A stretch of DNA of 64,000 bases from Ruegeria sp. EL01 (GCF_900313035.1 NZ_OMPS01000004.1:1-64000); one strand, 5' to 3'; positions 1 to 8,776 are shown, numbered from the stretch's first letter. Numbers and translations are program-made. The notes: generated by a model from the sequence alone, not told the origin.

Positions 1-167
1 CCATCATGATCACCTCAAACCTGCCCTTCGATGAGTGGACGGAAACGTTCGGATCAGAGCGCCTCACCGGTGCCTTGCTCGACCGGCTGACCCACCATGT
101 CAGCATCCTGGAGATGAACGGAGAAAGCTATCGTCTGGCACAGAGCAGGGCTCGGCAGAACTCCTAA
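1..167 (+). CDS. istB: IstB-like transposition ATPase, C-terminal part (cut by window edge)
   Basis: The frame encodes the last 55 or so residues of the same IstB protein found complete at 6909-7664, including the segment TSNLPFDEWTETFGSERL and the same stop codon. IstB is the AAA+ helper ATPase of IS21-family transposition. The N-terminal part with the Walker motifs is outside the window, so it cannot be said whether this copy is intact. Confidence 0.85.
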   Translation, partial: IMITSNLPFDEWTETFGSERLTGALLDRLTHHVSILEMNGESYRLAQSRARQNS

Positions 168-311
168 TACGCGGAAAAGATTGGTCCTGACGGACCAAGA
201 CGCCTTGGCAACCGCCAGCTATTTGGGAGCGCGTTTGCCAAGGCGTCGGCCACCCAAGCAATGGACGACTTTTGCTCCGCCCCGTGGCAGAATTTTACTC
301 CGCCGTTGACA
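1..311 (+). mobile_element. IS21-family element, right end only (copy 1)
   Basis: By eye this stretch is identical to 7498-7808, the right end of the complete element at 5301-7808, including the downstream inverted repeat and the terminal bases ending in ttgaca. The rest of the copy lies left of the window. Both copies have the same orientation and so are direct repeats. The sequence after 311 differs completely from that after 7808, which fixes the element end at about 311. Confidence 0.9.
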
Positions 312-612
312 AAGCATCCGTCATTCTTTCATTAAAATACACAAAATTCGTGAGCAGCCGTTCAGCGACTGATCGTTCATCATCAAGGAAGTTAGAAAGC
401 CATTCCTCCGTATTAAAATCAGAATGAACTGGCCAAACAGAGAACTCCCGGAAATACCGCTCTTTTTCAGAAAGTCGGCTACTTTCAAAATCAATCTGCA
501 TCAAACTTTGAAGACTACCTATAGTTGGGTCCTTCCAATTACTGTAGCAATTTGAAGAAACCTGCAACACAACAAAGGTCAAGTGAAGCACAAAAAGTAG
601 CACTCTTCCCAT
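312..612 (-). pseudogene. N-terminal gene fragment truncated by IS21; possibly a phosphoribosyltransferase-like (PRTase-CE) defence protein
   Basis: About 100 codons start at 612 with a hydrophobic N-terminus and run into the IS21 end at 311; the last five codons are IS sequence. The part around WLSNFLDDERSVAERLLTNF followed by VYFNERM resembles the helical N-terminus of PRTase-CE proteins, which Burroughs, Aravind and colleagues linked to nucleotide-centred conflict systems. That is pattern memory only; the catalytic domain is missing here. Low GC compared with the neighbours suggests transfer. The fragment shows that IS copy 1 jumped into, or rearranged with, this gene. It could equally be an unrelated orphan. 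Confidence 0.4.
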
Positions 613-676
613 ATTTTGTTAGTGCGGCGATGCTGACCCTTTAGATCATCTTGACCCAGCCCCGAAACCGGGCCGT

Positions 677-866
677 TCAGGTGTAGAATCCGTTCCTGTT
701 TGTTTCTATTGATTGGGTTGCGGTCAAGGCCCGCTGAGTGAAGCCCTTGCGGAGCTCAAGCGAAGCAGGACCGGTGGTATGGTTGAGATTGGCGTAGACG
801 GTCGGAGCCAGTTCGCCAAGCGATGTGTGGTCGTTCTGTGTTGTAATCGATCCTCCAGTTATCAGA
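677..866 (-). pseudogene. IS3-family transposase (OrfB) C-terminal remnant with a frameshift
   Basis: The minus strand encodes DNWRIDYNTERPH, the hallmark end of the rve/DDE integrase core of IS3 OrfB proteins (WR.DYN..RPH). It then needs a one-base shift to continue as TSLGELAPTVYANL and on to a stop at 677. Everything upstream of about residue D of this motif is gone, and no inverted repeat is obvious. This is dead mobile-element debris in the island beside tRNA-Phe. Confidence 0.75.
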
Positions 867-1142
867 ATATGACCACCTAATGTCCGCTTCGGGCTGGAGT
901 GTGTGAAAACCCCGACCTATGAGCTCTCTCGTCGTGCTCGTTTCCGGCTCCTGTGCAAAAGCTCTCACAGTACCGCCAGAGAGTGCACATAGACGGTGTT
1001 TTCGGCTTATTTCGCCAGACCATCAGAGTTTTCAGACAGCCTCGGCTGCTTCCGACCGTCACTCCGAGATACGCTGGATTGGGGTTATAGTCTCTTGGGT
1101 TGGGTGACCAGGTTTGCAACCCCGGTCACCCAGCTCCTGAAA

Positions 1143-1340
1143 TCAGGAGTGTCGGTTTGGTTCTTCTCGCTGCGCCAAACGTTCTTGAAGCCAGTCCAGC
1201 ACTTCACTCTCAACCCAGCCCACCCGGTTCGGGCCCAGCGGTACCCGCTTTGGGAATTGGCCTGCCTTCTCCAGCCGGGCTATATGTTGCGGTGAGTACA
1301 GAACAAGCTCCTTCACCTGACGTTTTGAAAGTATCCTCAT
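1143..1340 (-). CDS. AlpA-family excisionase/regulator (MerR-like winged helix)
   Basis: The 65-residue product starts MRILSKRQVKELVLYS, continues with HIARLEKAGQFPKRVPLG and ends with GWVESEVLDWLQERLAQR. This is the standard AlpA/excisionase HTH-17 layout: helix-turn-helix, a wing with KR.PLG, and a C-terminal helix. Such proteins control integrase expression or act as excisionases for prophages and islands. The start at 1340 is preferred over an upstream in-frame ATG at 1391 because the family begins at this MRIL. It sits just downstream of the 3' end of tRNA-Phe, as expected for an integrated element, but no integrase accompanies it here, so it is probably a relic. Confidence 0.75.
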   Translation of the reverse strand: MRILSKRQVKELVLYSPQHIARLEKAGQFPKRVPLGPNRVGWVESEVLDWLQERLAQREEPNRHS

Positions 1341-1562
1341 CACGAAGTCTCCATGATTGGAGAGCAACGCGATGCCCTCAGGTTTCGACAAGTCTCCCGA
1401 GAGATGGTTAGGCTAGTGCAGAAAGTGCGGTTGATTCAACGATCCTGTGCATACCGGAACATTCGGGACCATACGTTCGCAATAAAAAGGGTGTACTAAA
1501 CGGGGGTCCAAAAAAATACTTCCCCCGCTTTCTATTTAATATCAACAACCTGCAAGAAAATG

Positions 1563-1637
1563 TGGTGCCCGGGGGCGGAATCGAACCACCGACACGAGGA
1601 TTTTCAATCCACTGCTCTACCCCTGAGCTACCCGGGC
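1563..1637 (-). tRNA. tRNA-Phe (GAA)
   Basis: The minus strand reads as a complete 75-nt cloverleaf with encoded CCA. The acceptor stem is GCCCGGG/CCCGGGC, the D-arm contains AGCTCAGGGGTAGAGC, the anticodon loop is TTGAAAA (anticodon GAA), and the T-arm has GGTTCGATTCC. Its 3' end faces the mobile debris at 1-1400, so it may have served as an integration target. Confidence 0.95.
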
Positions 1638-1716
1638 ACGGGAACGGCATTGGCCGTTGGGTGGAGGCGTTCTATGACTTGCCACGGACAGTGTCCAGAG
1701 GCTTTTTGACATTTTT

Positions 1717-1899
1717 TCAATGTGGTCCGGGAACGGTGTCTTCCGTTTCAGAAACACCTGTTTCCTCGCCCTCTTCCCGTTGCGACGGGACCGCGTATGA
1801 TCCGTTCAACCATTTGGCCAAGTCGATATCTGCGCACCGCTTTGAACAAAATGGACGGACCTGGGTTACCGTGTCTTCGCCGCAAATGGGGCAACTCAT
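1717..1899 (-). CDS. yacG: YacG family zinc-binding protein (DNA gyrase inhibitor)
   Basis: The 60-residue protein starts [10 protein letters not shown] and has a second Cys pair in FCSKRCADIDLAKWL, giving the CxxC...CxxxC zinc ribbon of YacG. The DxxxW(L) tail of the motif is also typical. In E. coli YacG binds GyrB and inhibits gyrase. The C-terminal tail is acidic and likely disordered. Its ATG overlaps the RNase E/G stop codon (ATGA), so it is translationally coupled as the last gene of the infA-maf-RNase-yacG set, a common order in Rhodobacteraceae. Confidence 0.9.
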   Translation of the reverse strand: MSCPICGEDTVTQVRPFCSKRCADIDLAKWLNGSYAVPSQREEGEETGVSETEDTVPGPH

Positions 1900-2918
1900 A
1901 TCAGCACCTCGGTCAAAGGAATACGCCCACGTTTTCGTTGCAACTCGAAGTGCCCCAACGGGGTCCAGCCGGCGAGTGTTGTTTCAACCGGATCTGCTTT
2001 GAAGGCTGCCCGAAGAAACTGTTCGAATCCACGGCGGTCCTTCTTGGGCATCGGGGCAAGGTCCAAGGTGATCTGCCCGCCCAATCCCCGCACGCGCAAT
2101 GCGCGAGCAAGCTGTTTCGCGCAGGCGAAATTGGCTTTTGTCCCAGCCGCCAGAGAGCTGTCCTTGCCCGTGTTCACGTCGACTGCCACCAAAGCGCGGG
2201 TCGCCTCGATGAACAAGTGTCCTCCTCCAGACAGAGGCTCAGTGATACCGCGTGCAGTGTCTAACGCATCCAGGACACCCTGCGCCTCGAACCCGCCTGG
2301 TTCGGTGACAATCTCTGCAGGATCGGTCCAGTCTCTCCAGGCTAAAATATGGGGACCATCGCCTTCGGACAGGGTTTCGGGTTCGGTGCCGGAATCGCTC
2401 AGAACCTGCTCGGCCAGAGCCCGCATCGCGCCGATGTCCTCGGCAATTTCAATGACATCCGCGCCAGAGCAGCACGAACGCAGGATCAGGCCATACGGGC
2501 TGCCTTCCATTTGCTCATGGGCGATCTCCAACAATCGGTCCCGCTCCTCCTCATCGCGAATGCTCCGCGAGATATTGAGGCCGGGCGCGTCCGGCGTCAC
2601 GATAGCGTAGCGGCTTTTGAACAGGACCCTATCTGTGACTGGCAAAGCCTTTCCCGGCTCTGCAAAGCCCGTCACTTGCACCAGCAACTGAACACCCGGG
2701 GCCAGCCCCTTGACCTGCCTTAGAAACGCCGGGCCATCTGGCGTTGTAACGAACATACCGCCCTGCCCTTTGACAGGCCGGTCTGCGCGCGCGCGGTAGA
2801 TGGTGCCAGGCCGCGGTGTATCGCCGTCGATCAGTAAATCGTCCAGCTTACCGTCAACCATCAGAGCCGCTGCTTCGCGCCCTTCGAGTTGGTCAAGAAT
2901 GATGGTGCGGCCTTTCAT
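1896..2918 (-). CDS. Ribonuclease E/G family protein (short form)
   Basis: The 340-residue protein carries the RNase E/G catalytic core, with [10 protein letters not shown] and [13 protein letters not shown] supplying the two metal-binding Asp residues. Upstream of the core, the region from residue 35 to about 110 reads as the S1-like part. It lacks the long C-terminal scaffold of E. coli RNase E and is shorter than typical RNase G (about 490), as seen for this second RNase G-like paralogue in roseobacters. The predicted role is endonucleolytic RNA processing in the cytoplasm. Its start overlaps the maf stop (ATGA). Confidence 0.88.
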   Translation of the reverse strand: MKGRTIILDQLEGREAAALMVDGKLDDLLIDGDTPRPGTIYRARADRPVKGQGGMFVTTPDGPAFLRQVKGLAPGVQLLVQVTGFAEPGKALPVTDRVLFKSRYAIVTPDAPGLNISRSIRDEEERDRLLEIAHEQMEGSPYGLILRSCCSGADVIEIAEDIGAMRALAEQVLSDSGTEPETLSEGDGPHILAWRDWTDPAEIVTEPGGFEAQGVLDALDTARGITEPLSGGGHLFIEATRALVAVDVNTGKDSSLAAGTKANFACAKQLARALRVRGLGGQITLDLAPMPKKDRRGFEQFLRAAFKADPVETTLAGWTPLGHFELQRKRGRIPLTEVLI

Positions 2919-3493
2919 GGCGCCTCTCTATACAATGGATAGCCGATGCCTTGAAGCAGCCCTGCGGTTTCTGAGAGCGGCAACCCAACAATGCCAGTGA
3001 ACGAGCCCGAAATCCAAGGGATGAAGGCGCTGGCAGGACCTTGAATCGCATAGGCTCCGGCCTTGCCTTGCCAATCATCCGTGGCCAGATAGGCGTTTAC
3101 TTCGACATCTGACAAGCGCTTGACTTTGACTTGGGATATCACGTCGCGCTGCAGCACTCGATCACCGTGCCGAACAGCGACCGAGGTAACAACCCGGTGC
3201 CGACGCCCGGACAAGGCGTGCAGGAACTCGGCAGCTTGTCCGGCGTTTTCCGGTTTGCCCAGAATGCGTCGGCCCAATGCCACTGTCGTATCTGCGCACA
3301 AGACGATATCTTCGTCATCCGCTTGAACAGCCTGGACTTTTTCACGCGCAATGCGGTTGCAATAGGGAACCGGCAATTCACCAGTCGCAGGCGTTTCGTC
3401 GATGTCCGGGGGGCGGATGGCGTCGGGCTGCACGCCAAGCTGGGCCAGCAGGTCCAGTCGCCTAGGACTGCCCGATCCGAGAATAAACGCCAT
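2915..3493 (-). CDS. maf: Maf family nucleotide pyrophosphatase
   Basis: The 192-residue product begins with the Maf signature [17 protein letters not shown] and has the conserved [16 protein letters not shown] and KAGAYAIQG segments. Maf proteins hydrolyse non-canonical or specific NTPs (dTTP/UTP or m7GTP subfamilies) to the monophosphate and pyrophosphate. The subfamily was not resolved by eye. The gene lies 11 nt downstream of infA and overlaps the next gene by 4 nt, so the four genes appear to form one transcript. Confidence 0.92.
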   Translation of the reverse strand: MAFILGSGSPRRLDLLAQLGVQPDAIRPPDIDETPATGELPVPYCNRIAREKVQAVQADDEDIVLCADTTVALGRRILGKPENAGQAAEFLHALSGRRHRVVTSVAVRHGDRVLQRDVISQVKVKRLSDVEVNAYLATDDWQGKAGAYAIQGPASAFIPWISGSFTGIVGLPLSETAGLLQGIGYPLYREAP

Positions 3494-3504
3494 TGAATCG
3501 TGCG

Positions 3505-3723
3505 TTACTTGAAGCGGTAGTTGATCCGACCTTTTGTCAGATCATACGGGGTCATTTCGACCTGAACTTTGTCGCCAGCCAGAACACGGATGCGGTTCTT
3601 GCGCATCTTGCCTGCCGTATGTGCGATGATCTCATGGCCGTTTTCCAGCTCGACCCGAAACGTCGCATTAGGCAGGAGTTCCTTCACGACACCGGGAAAT
3701 TCGAGCGTATCTTCCTTGGCCAT
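3505..3723 (-). CDS. infA: Translation initiation factor IF-1
   Basis: The 72-residue protein [20 protein letters not shown]... continues with the S1/OB-fold motif [20 protein letters not shown] and ends GRINYRFK, close to full identity with proteobacterial IF-1. The start at 3723 gives the exact family length. An upstream in-frame ATG at 3747 would add eight residues not found in IF-1. It is probably the first gene of the infA-maf-RNase E/G-yacG transcript. A perfect hairpin lies in its leader (3747-3763). Confidence 0.97.
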   Translation of the reverse strand: MAKEDTLEFPGVVKELLPNATFRVELENGHEIIAHTAGKMRKNRIRVLAGDKVQVEMTPYDLTKGRINYRFK

Positions 3724-3746
3724 GTTGTCTCCATAATTACGTTGCA

Positions 3747-3763
3747 CCCGCAGAATCTGCGGG
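3747..3763 (-). promoter_or_regulatory. Hairpin in the infA leader
   Basis: CCCGCAG-AAT-CTGCGGG is a perfect 7-bp inverted repeat with a 3-nt loop, 23 nt upstream of the infA start. There is no T-run after it, so it is more likely an mRNA leader structure than a terminator. No function is known. Confidence 0.35.
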
Positions 3764-3814
3764 GATGTGCGCCTAAATGAGCCTATTTCCGCCTTATTTC
3801 AAGGGCCGATTCGC

Positions 3815-4693
3815 CTAAAGGGAACATATTGTGACTGAATCGACTCGCGGGGTTTGTTCCGCCCAATGGCTTCGGTTCAGCACGTGACCATCGGCGCGGA
3901 CATCGGCAATTGTTGACAGGTCGACTTCGGCATACGTCCAGCCAGGTTGGTTCAGAACACCTTCGGCCATAACGCCCGTTTGCGGAAAGCCCTTGTCCGG
4001 CGGTCCAAAGATGCCGCCCGTCCCGGTGTTCATGTCCACGGCTTCGGACCAGTCATTGGCCCCAACCAGTGACGACATCACCGTAACACATTGATTTTCC
4101 AAGGCTCTAGCCATAGCACCGATGCGTACCCGCCAATAGCCTGATAAGGTCTCGGTGCAAGACGGAACAAGAATCAGGTCGGCATCGCTCAGCGCACGGC
4201 CGAGTAATGGGAACTCGCTGTCATAGCAAGTCAGCACCCCGATTTTACCCAGCCCCGTGTCAAATATTTTGAGCGGCCCTCCGGGGGCAATGTCCCAGGT
4301 CTCGCGCTCGAACCGGGTCATGATCTGTTTATCCTGGTGATCAAATGCGCCAGTCGGAGCGTAGAACGTCGCGCGGTTCACCGGCCGACCCGATCCAGTC
4401 AAAACCGGAGCGGATGCGCCCAAAATGTATGTGCTGTAAGTCTCTGCGAGGCGGGTATGCACAATTCGTACATCTTCCATCCGGTCAGAAACCGCCCGGA
4501 TCGAGCGCTCCAGATCCCCGGCCACGTCAGCTCCGTTGAGGGTCGACAATTCCATCGCGCCGTATTCGGGAAAGACCAATAGCTCGGCTCCCTGCTCTGT
4601 GGCTTCTGAAACCCACGCCTCGAGTTTGTCCTCGTACTGCCCCCAGCTGTCGAGCCAGTCGAGATTGTAGGCAGCCGTTGCGAGTTTCATCAA
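3815..4693 (-). CDS. Carbon-nitrogen hydrolase (nitrilase superfamily amidohydrolase)
   Basis: The 292-residue protein has the Glu-Lys-Cys triad of the superfamily: Glu in LLVFPEYGAMEL (about residue 43), Lys in DHQDKQIMTRFERE, and Cys in GVLTCYDSEFPLLGRAL. These enzymes hydrolyse nitriles, amides or ureido groups. This one fits the amidase/omega-amidase-like branches, but the substrate cannot be predicted. The start could also be the second Met at 4690. It is a single gene upstream of infA on the same strand, with about 90 bp between them. Confidence 0.85.
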   Translation of the reverse strand: MMKLATAAYNLDWLDSWGQYEDKLEAWVSEATEQGAELLVFPEYGAMELSTLNGADVAGDLERSIRAVSDRMEDVRIVHTRLAETYSTYILGASAPVLTGSGRPVNRATFYAPTGAFDHQDKQIMTRFERETWDIAPGGPLKIFDTGLGKIGVLTCYDSEFPLLGRALSDADLILVPSCTETLSGYWRVRIGAMARALENQCVTVMSSLVGANDWSEAVDMNTGTGGIFGPPDKGFPQTGVMAEGVLNQPGWTYAEVDLSTIADVRADGHVLNRSHWAEQTPRVDSVTICSL

Positions 4694-5131
4694 ATGTTCC
4701 TTGGTCTGATTTGCCGAGACATTAAAAGAGAGCGTCGCAGCGTGTACAGAATAATCAATCTTTCATTAAGGATTGAACGTGAAGTTCCGCTTTGCGCCCA
4801 ACCCGTGAATTCGGATTTCACGCTGCGAGTGCTCGCAGCAAGAAACTTTCTGCACACGCGCCAATTTTCGTGTCGCGGCGCGGCGGGAAAACCGGCCATT
4901 CATGATATACGCAGCAAGAATGAAAGCCCGAATTCACAGGTTGCGGACAAAGGGTGAATTCGTGCCTCGCACTTGAATGGCTGCACCTCACGCATCGCTA
5001 CTTCGAGTTCCAACAGGGTGGGTCGGAAACCGAGGTGAAGTTCCTGAGGTACGTGAAAGTAGGGGCCGGCTTATCTGGCTCCAAGTTGAATTTGTCTGAC
5101 AACGCTGGCGACAGGCCTTGGTCGGGAAACA
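4694..5131. other. Non-coding stretch between hydrolase gene and IS21 flank
   Basis: No convincing gene was seen on either strand. The sequence contains short A/T-rich parts near 4740-4770, which may hold the hydrolase promoter, and no clear repeat. It may be degenerate sequence at the edge of the mobile block. Confidence 0.4.
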
Positions 5132-5300
5132 TTATGTATTTTGCTTAACCCACGAGATGAGGCGTAGGTTAAGGTTTTGTTGCCGTTTTATGAAGTCTGC
5201 CTCAGATGCGTTGTCTCTACGAATGAATTCCAGAAAATCCATATTCGCGGTGTTATCCAGAAATTTGGCCATTTCTTCGGCCGAAACGGATTTCGGCAAG
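5132..5300 (-). pseudogene. C-terminal fragment of an unrecognised protein cut by IS21 copy 2
   Basis: Directly left of the IS21 element the minus strand has about 55 open codons with natural composition (KSVSAEEMAKFLDN, then FLEFIRRDNASEADFIKR) and a stop at 5132. No start codon lies between the element and a sensible N-terminus, so it reads as the 3' end of a gene interrupted by the IS. It is in frame with the truncated recombinase on the other side of the element, but the one-in-three chance and the lack of a visible target duplication leave the link unproven. Confidence 0.4.
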
Positions 5301-5424
5301 TGCTGAGAACGGCGGTGAGAAAGTCGACCACGGAAGCGGCGGGATGACCCTGCTGCGGGCGGCGTAAAAGTCGTCCATCTTTGCCCTTCTTTTCGTAACG
5401 GAGGGGGGCGGGAGGATCTTTTCC

Positions 5425-6912
5425 GTGGATTTGTATCGTAAAGTTCGTCTGGCCTGTGCCGAGGGCATGAGCCAGCGAGAAGCGGCCCGGCATTTCGGGA
5501 TATCTCGTGACAGCGTTCGCAAGATTTTGGCGTTTTCGGTCCCGCCCGGCTACCGGCGGTCAGCACCGATCCGGCGGCCCAAGCTGGATGGGTTCACCGG
5601 GATCATTGATCAATGGTTGTCGGAAGATCGGCAACGACCGCGCAAACAGCGGCATACGGCCAAGCGGATCTGCGAGCGACTGCGTGATGAGCATGGCTTC
5701 GAGGGTGGTTACACCATCATCAAGGATTATGTTCGGGAACATGGTCGACGGCATCGCGAGATGTTCGTACCGCTTAACCATGCACCCGGCCATGCTCAGG
5801 CCGACTTCGGCGAAGCAATGGTGGTGATCGGAGGCATTGAGCAGAAGGCTCACTTCTTTGCCTTGGATCTGCCGCATAGCGACGCCTGCTACGTCCGGGC
5901 CTATCCGGCGGCGACGGCCGAGGCCTGGATGGACGGGCACGTTCATGCCTTTAGGTTCTTCGGGGCCGTTCCGCAGTCGATCCTGTACGACAACGACCGG
6001 TGCCTTGTGGCTAAGATCGAGCCCGACGGAACTCGCAGGCGCGCGCGGCTGTTCAGCGAGATGCTGTCCCACTACGTGATCCGGGACCGCTACGGACGTC
6101 CTGGCAAGGGCAACGACAAGGGATCCGTCGAAGGGCTGGTTGGCTATTCCCGGCGCAACTTCATGGTGCCGGTCCCGAACTTCCCCACTTGGGATGCCTT
6201 CAACGACTGGCTCGAAGAGCAGTGCCGGAAGCGCCAGCATGACAAGCTGCGCGGGCACAATGAGACGATTGGAGGGCGGCTTCAACGCGACCTGGAGATC
6301 ATGGCGCCGCTTCCCGCCCGGTCCTTCGAAGCCTGTGACCAGGCAACGGGCCGGGTCAGTTCCTTGTCGCTGCTGCGCTTTAAGACCAACGACTATTCTG
6401 TGCCGGTTGCCTACGGCCATCGCGATGTCTGGATCCGCGCCTATGTTGACCGGGTGGTCATCGGATGTGGCGGTGAGGTCATCGCGCGGCATGTTCGCAG
6501 CTACGACCGCGAGGACATGGTCTTCGATCCGGTTCATTACCTGCCGCTGATCGAGAAGAAGATTGGCGCTTTTGAGCAGGCGGCTCCTCTGATTGGATGG
6601 GAACTGCCCAAGGCATTCACCACCCTTCAGAAGTTGATGGAAGCGCGCATGCTGAAAGCCGGACGGCGCGAATACGTGCAGGTCCTACGGCTACTCGAAA
6701 GCTTCGAGATGGAGGAGGTTCATGCTGCCGTGAAGACGGCTCTCCAGATGGGAGCAATCAGCTTTGATGCCGTGAAGCATCTGGTGCTGTGTCGGGTGGA
6801 GCGGCGGCCGCCGAGGCTCGATCTGGATGTCTATCCGTATCTGCCACGGGCCAAGGTGGCGACGACGTCACCCTCCAGCTACATGTGCCTGACAACAGGT
6901 GCCTCGACATGA
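5425..6912 (+). CDS. istA: IS21-family transposase IstA
   Basis: The 495-residue protein has an N-terminal helix-turn-helix (MSQREAARHFGISRDSVRKI), then a DDE integrase core. This includes HAQADFGEAMVVI (first Asp), SILYDNDRC (second Asp) and KGSVEGLVGYSRRN (Glu), and is followed by a C-terminal beta-barrel-like region. The start is a GTG at 5425 with GGAGG about 10 nt upstream. IstA catalyses cut and joining of the element ends with the help of IstB. It overlaps istB by 4 nt. The gene appears intact. Confidence 0.93.
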   Translation: MDLYRKVRLACAEGMSQREAARHFGISRDSVRKILAFSVPPGYRRSAPIRRPKLDGFTGIIDQWLSEDRQRPRKQRHTAKRICERLRDEHGFEGGYTIIKDYVREHGRRHREMFVPLNHAPGHAQADFGEAMVVIGGIEQKAHFFALDLPHSDACYVRAYPAATAEAWMDGHVHAFRFFGAVPQSILYDNDRCLVAKIEPDGTRRRARLFSEMLSHYVIRDRYGRPGKGNDKGSVEGLVGYSRRNFMVPVPNFPTWDAFNDWLEEQCRKRQHDKLRGHNETIGGRLQRDLEIMAPLPARSFEACDQATGRVSSLSLLRFKTNDYSVPVAYGHRDVWIRAYVDRVVIGCGGEVIARHVRSYDREDMVFDPVHYLPLIEKKIGAFEQAAPLIGWELPKAFTTLQKLMEARMLKAGRREYVQVLRLLESFEMEEVHAAVKTALQMGAISFDAVKHLVLCRVERRPPRLDLDVYPYLPRAKVATTSPSSYMCLTTGAST

Positions 6913-7664
6913 CGGAGACACCACAGATCCTGCTGAACCACCAACTCAAAAAGCTGAAGCTGCCGACCATCCTGCGGGAATACGACAAGCAGGCCCGGCT
7001 CTGCGCTGCCGAAGGGAGAGATCACGTCCAGTTCCTGGCCCGTCTGATCGAGCTCGAACTCATCGACCGGGAACGGCGGATGATCGAGCGCCGGATCAAG
7101 GCAGCGCGGTTCCCTGCAACCAAAAGTCTCGACAGCTTCGACTTCACGGCGATCCCAAGCCTCAACAAGATGCAGGTGCTGGAACTGGCGCGCTGTGAAT
7201 GGATCGACCGCTGCGAAAACGTCATCGCTCTCGGCCCCAGCGGCACTGGTAAGACCCACGTGGCGCTCGGCCTCGGTCTGGCCGCCTGCCAGAAAGGCCT
7301 GGCGGTTCGCTTCACAACCGCTGCCGCAATCGTCCACGAGTTGATGGAGGCCCGCGACGAGCGCCAGCTCCTGCGGCTGCAAAAGCAACTGGTGAAACAG
7401 AAGCTCCTGATCATCGACGAGCTGGGCTTCGTGCCCCTCAGCAAAACCGGCGCTGAGCTGCTGTTCGAACTGATCTCCCAAAGGTACGAACGCGGCTCCA
7501 TCATGATCACCTCAAACCTGCCCTTCGATGAGTGGACGGAAACGTTCGGATCAGAGCGCCTCACCGGTGCCTTGCTCGACCGGCTGACCCACCATGTCAG
7601 CATCCTGGAGATGAACGGAGAAAGCTATCGTCTGGCACAGAGCAGGGCTCGGCAGAACTCCTAA
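6909..7664 (+). CDS. istB: IS21-family transposition helper ATPase IstB
   Basis: The 251-residue protein starts MTETPQILLNHQLKKLKLP. It has Walker A in LGPSGTGKTHVALG, Walker B in LLIIDELGFVPL, and the sensor-like region MITSNLPFDEW. IstB is a DnaA/DnaC-like AAA+ ATPase that assists IstA and target choice. The ATG at 6909 overlaps the istA stop codon (ATGA). A longer reading from 6789 is only an overlap with istA in another frame. Confidence 0.94.
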   Translation: MTETPQILLNHQLKKLKLPTILREYDKQARLCAAEGRDHVQFLARLIELELIDRERRMIERRIKAARFPATKSLDSFDFTAIPSLNKMQVLELARCEWIDRCENVIALGPSGTGKTHVALGLGLAACQKGLAVRFTTAAAIVHELMEARDERQLLRLQKQLVKQKLLIIDELGFVPLSKTGAELLFELISQRYERGSIMITSNLPFDEWTETFGSERLTGALLDRLTHHVSILEMNGESYRLAQSRARQNS

Positions 7665-7695
7665 TACGCGGAAAAGATTGGTCCTGACGGACCAA

Positions 7696-7744
7696 GACGC
7701 CTTGGCAACCGCCAGCTATTTGGGAGCGCGTTTGCCAAGGCGTC
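7696..7744. repeat. Inverted repeat downstream of istB
   Basis: GACGCCTTGGCAA (7696-7708) and TTGCCAAGGCGTC (7732-7744) form a perfect 13-bp inverted repeat with a 23-nt spacer inside the IS end. The short hairpin GGTCC-TGAC-GGACC precedes it. The same structure occurs at 199-247 in copy 1. It could protect the element from read-through transcription or take part in transpososome assembly. Confidence 0.7.
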
Positions 7745-7808
7745 GGCCACCCAAGCAATGGACGACTTTTGCTCCGCCCCGTGGCAGAATTTTACTCCGC
7801 CGTTGACA

Positions 7809-8776
7809 TTTTTTAGCTCATCCACAATGGCTTGTTCGAGCACATCCTCTCTGACAGTCTTCGTCAGGCACCCCTTTCGCTTGCATCGATAATACACCCG
7901 TTCTTTCTGTAATTCGGGTACCAATGGGTTGCCGCACTGAGCGCAGCGGAAGAGGCCCTGAAACAAGTGGTTGTGACGTGTTATCTTCGGGCCTGAGCGA
8001 CCTGTGCGAATGTCCTGGACCCGTTTCCAAATTCTGGTCGAAACTATCGGTTCATGTATTCCCTCGTAGATCTGATCCGTACTCTTGATATAGTTAAGAC
8101 CGATGTAGAACGGGTTTTGCAGGATATTTCCAAGACCACATAAGGAAAGACGACCCCCGCGCCTGTTTCGCAATCCCCGTCGGTGCATTTCTTCCAGAAG
8201 TGCCGTGTATGAATACTGCCGTGATGCATAAAGCTCGAATAGCAGTTTGATCAGCGGAGCGGTTTTTGGGCACGGTATCTTGGGTTTTCCACCACCCTGA
8301 TCAAGATATCCAGGCGGCGCACCCCAAGGATACAGCCCTTGTTTCAAACGCCCATTCATCCCCTTGATACTCTCTTCCCGGAGATTGAAGATGTAGTCTT
8401 CGGCTATGACTGCCTGTAAGTTGGCTGCAAGGCGACCACCTCGCGACCGAAAGTCCAGGCTTTCTGTTGCGAAGAAGATATCAATGCCAATGTTGGGGAG
8501 TTCAGAAACCAGCGCCCAATCCCGCAGGTTACGCGCAGAACGGTCAATCTTGTGAATGATGAGCCCCTGAGCGCCGCCAGATTTGAGCAGTTTCAGCATC
8601 TGGTTAAAGATTGGTCGGCCGCGTTTTGCAGCCGTTTCTTTCTCTTCAAACCAACGCGTGACCACCAATCCGTTCTGACTCGCAAAAACCGTTATGGCAT
8701 CCTTTTGCGCTTCGAGTGATACGCCTTCACCTTGTTTCTGCGTGGACACTCGGATGTATCCAAAGCACTGTTTCAT
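7809..8776 (-). pseudogene. Large serine recombinase, 3' end removed by IS21
   Basis: About 323 genuine codons remain. The resolvase domain has CFGYIRVSTQKQ with the catalytic Ser and IIHKIDRSARNLRD with the catalytic Arg. A recombinase domain follows (GLYPWGAPPGY, LLFELYASRQYSYTALL, ILQNPFYIG), then a zinc ribbon with CAQCGN and YYRCKRKGC. Reading then enters the IS21 end at 7808 and stops at 7661 within it. The DNA-binding C-terminal coiled part is missing or foreign, so activity is doubtful. It is translationally coupled to the small ORF at 8773-8919. Such enzymes integrate and excise phages and islands. Confidence 0.85.

Larger units (their letters stand above)
5301..7808 (+). mobile_element. 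Complete IS21-family insertion sequence (copy 2), about 2.5 kb
   Basis: The element carries istA and istB with overlapping ATGA. Its ends are related inverted repeats: left tgctgagaacggcgg and right the complement of ccgccgttgaca. Inner repeated blocks (ggcg..taaaagtcgtccat at the left, the complement of atggacgacttttgctccgcc at the right) fit the multiple terminal repeats of IS21 elements. No target duplication is visible when the two flanks are compared. The right part matches copy 1 at 1-311. Confidence 0.88.

Noticed and set aside
5560-6537. 325-codon minus-strand frame inside istA
   Set aside because: Shadow of the IS21 transposase gene; no independent motif.
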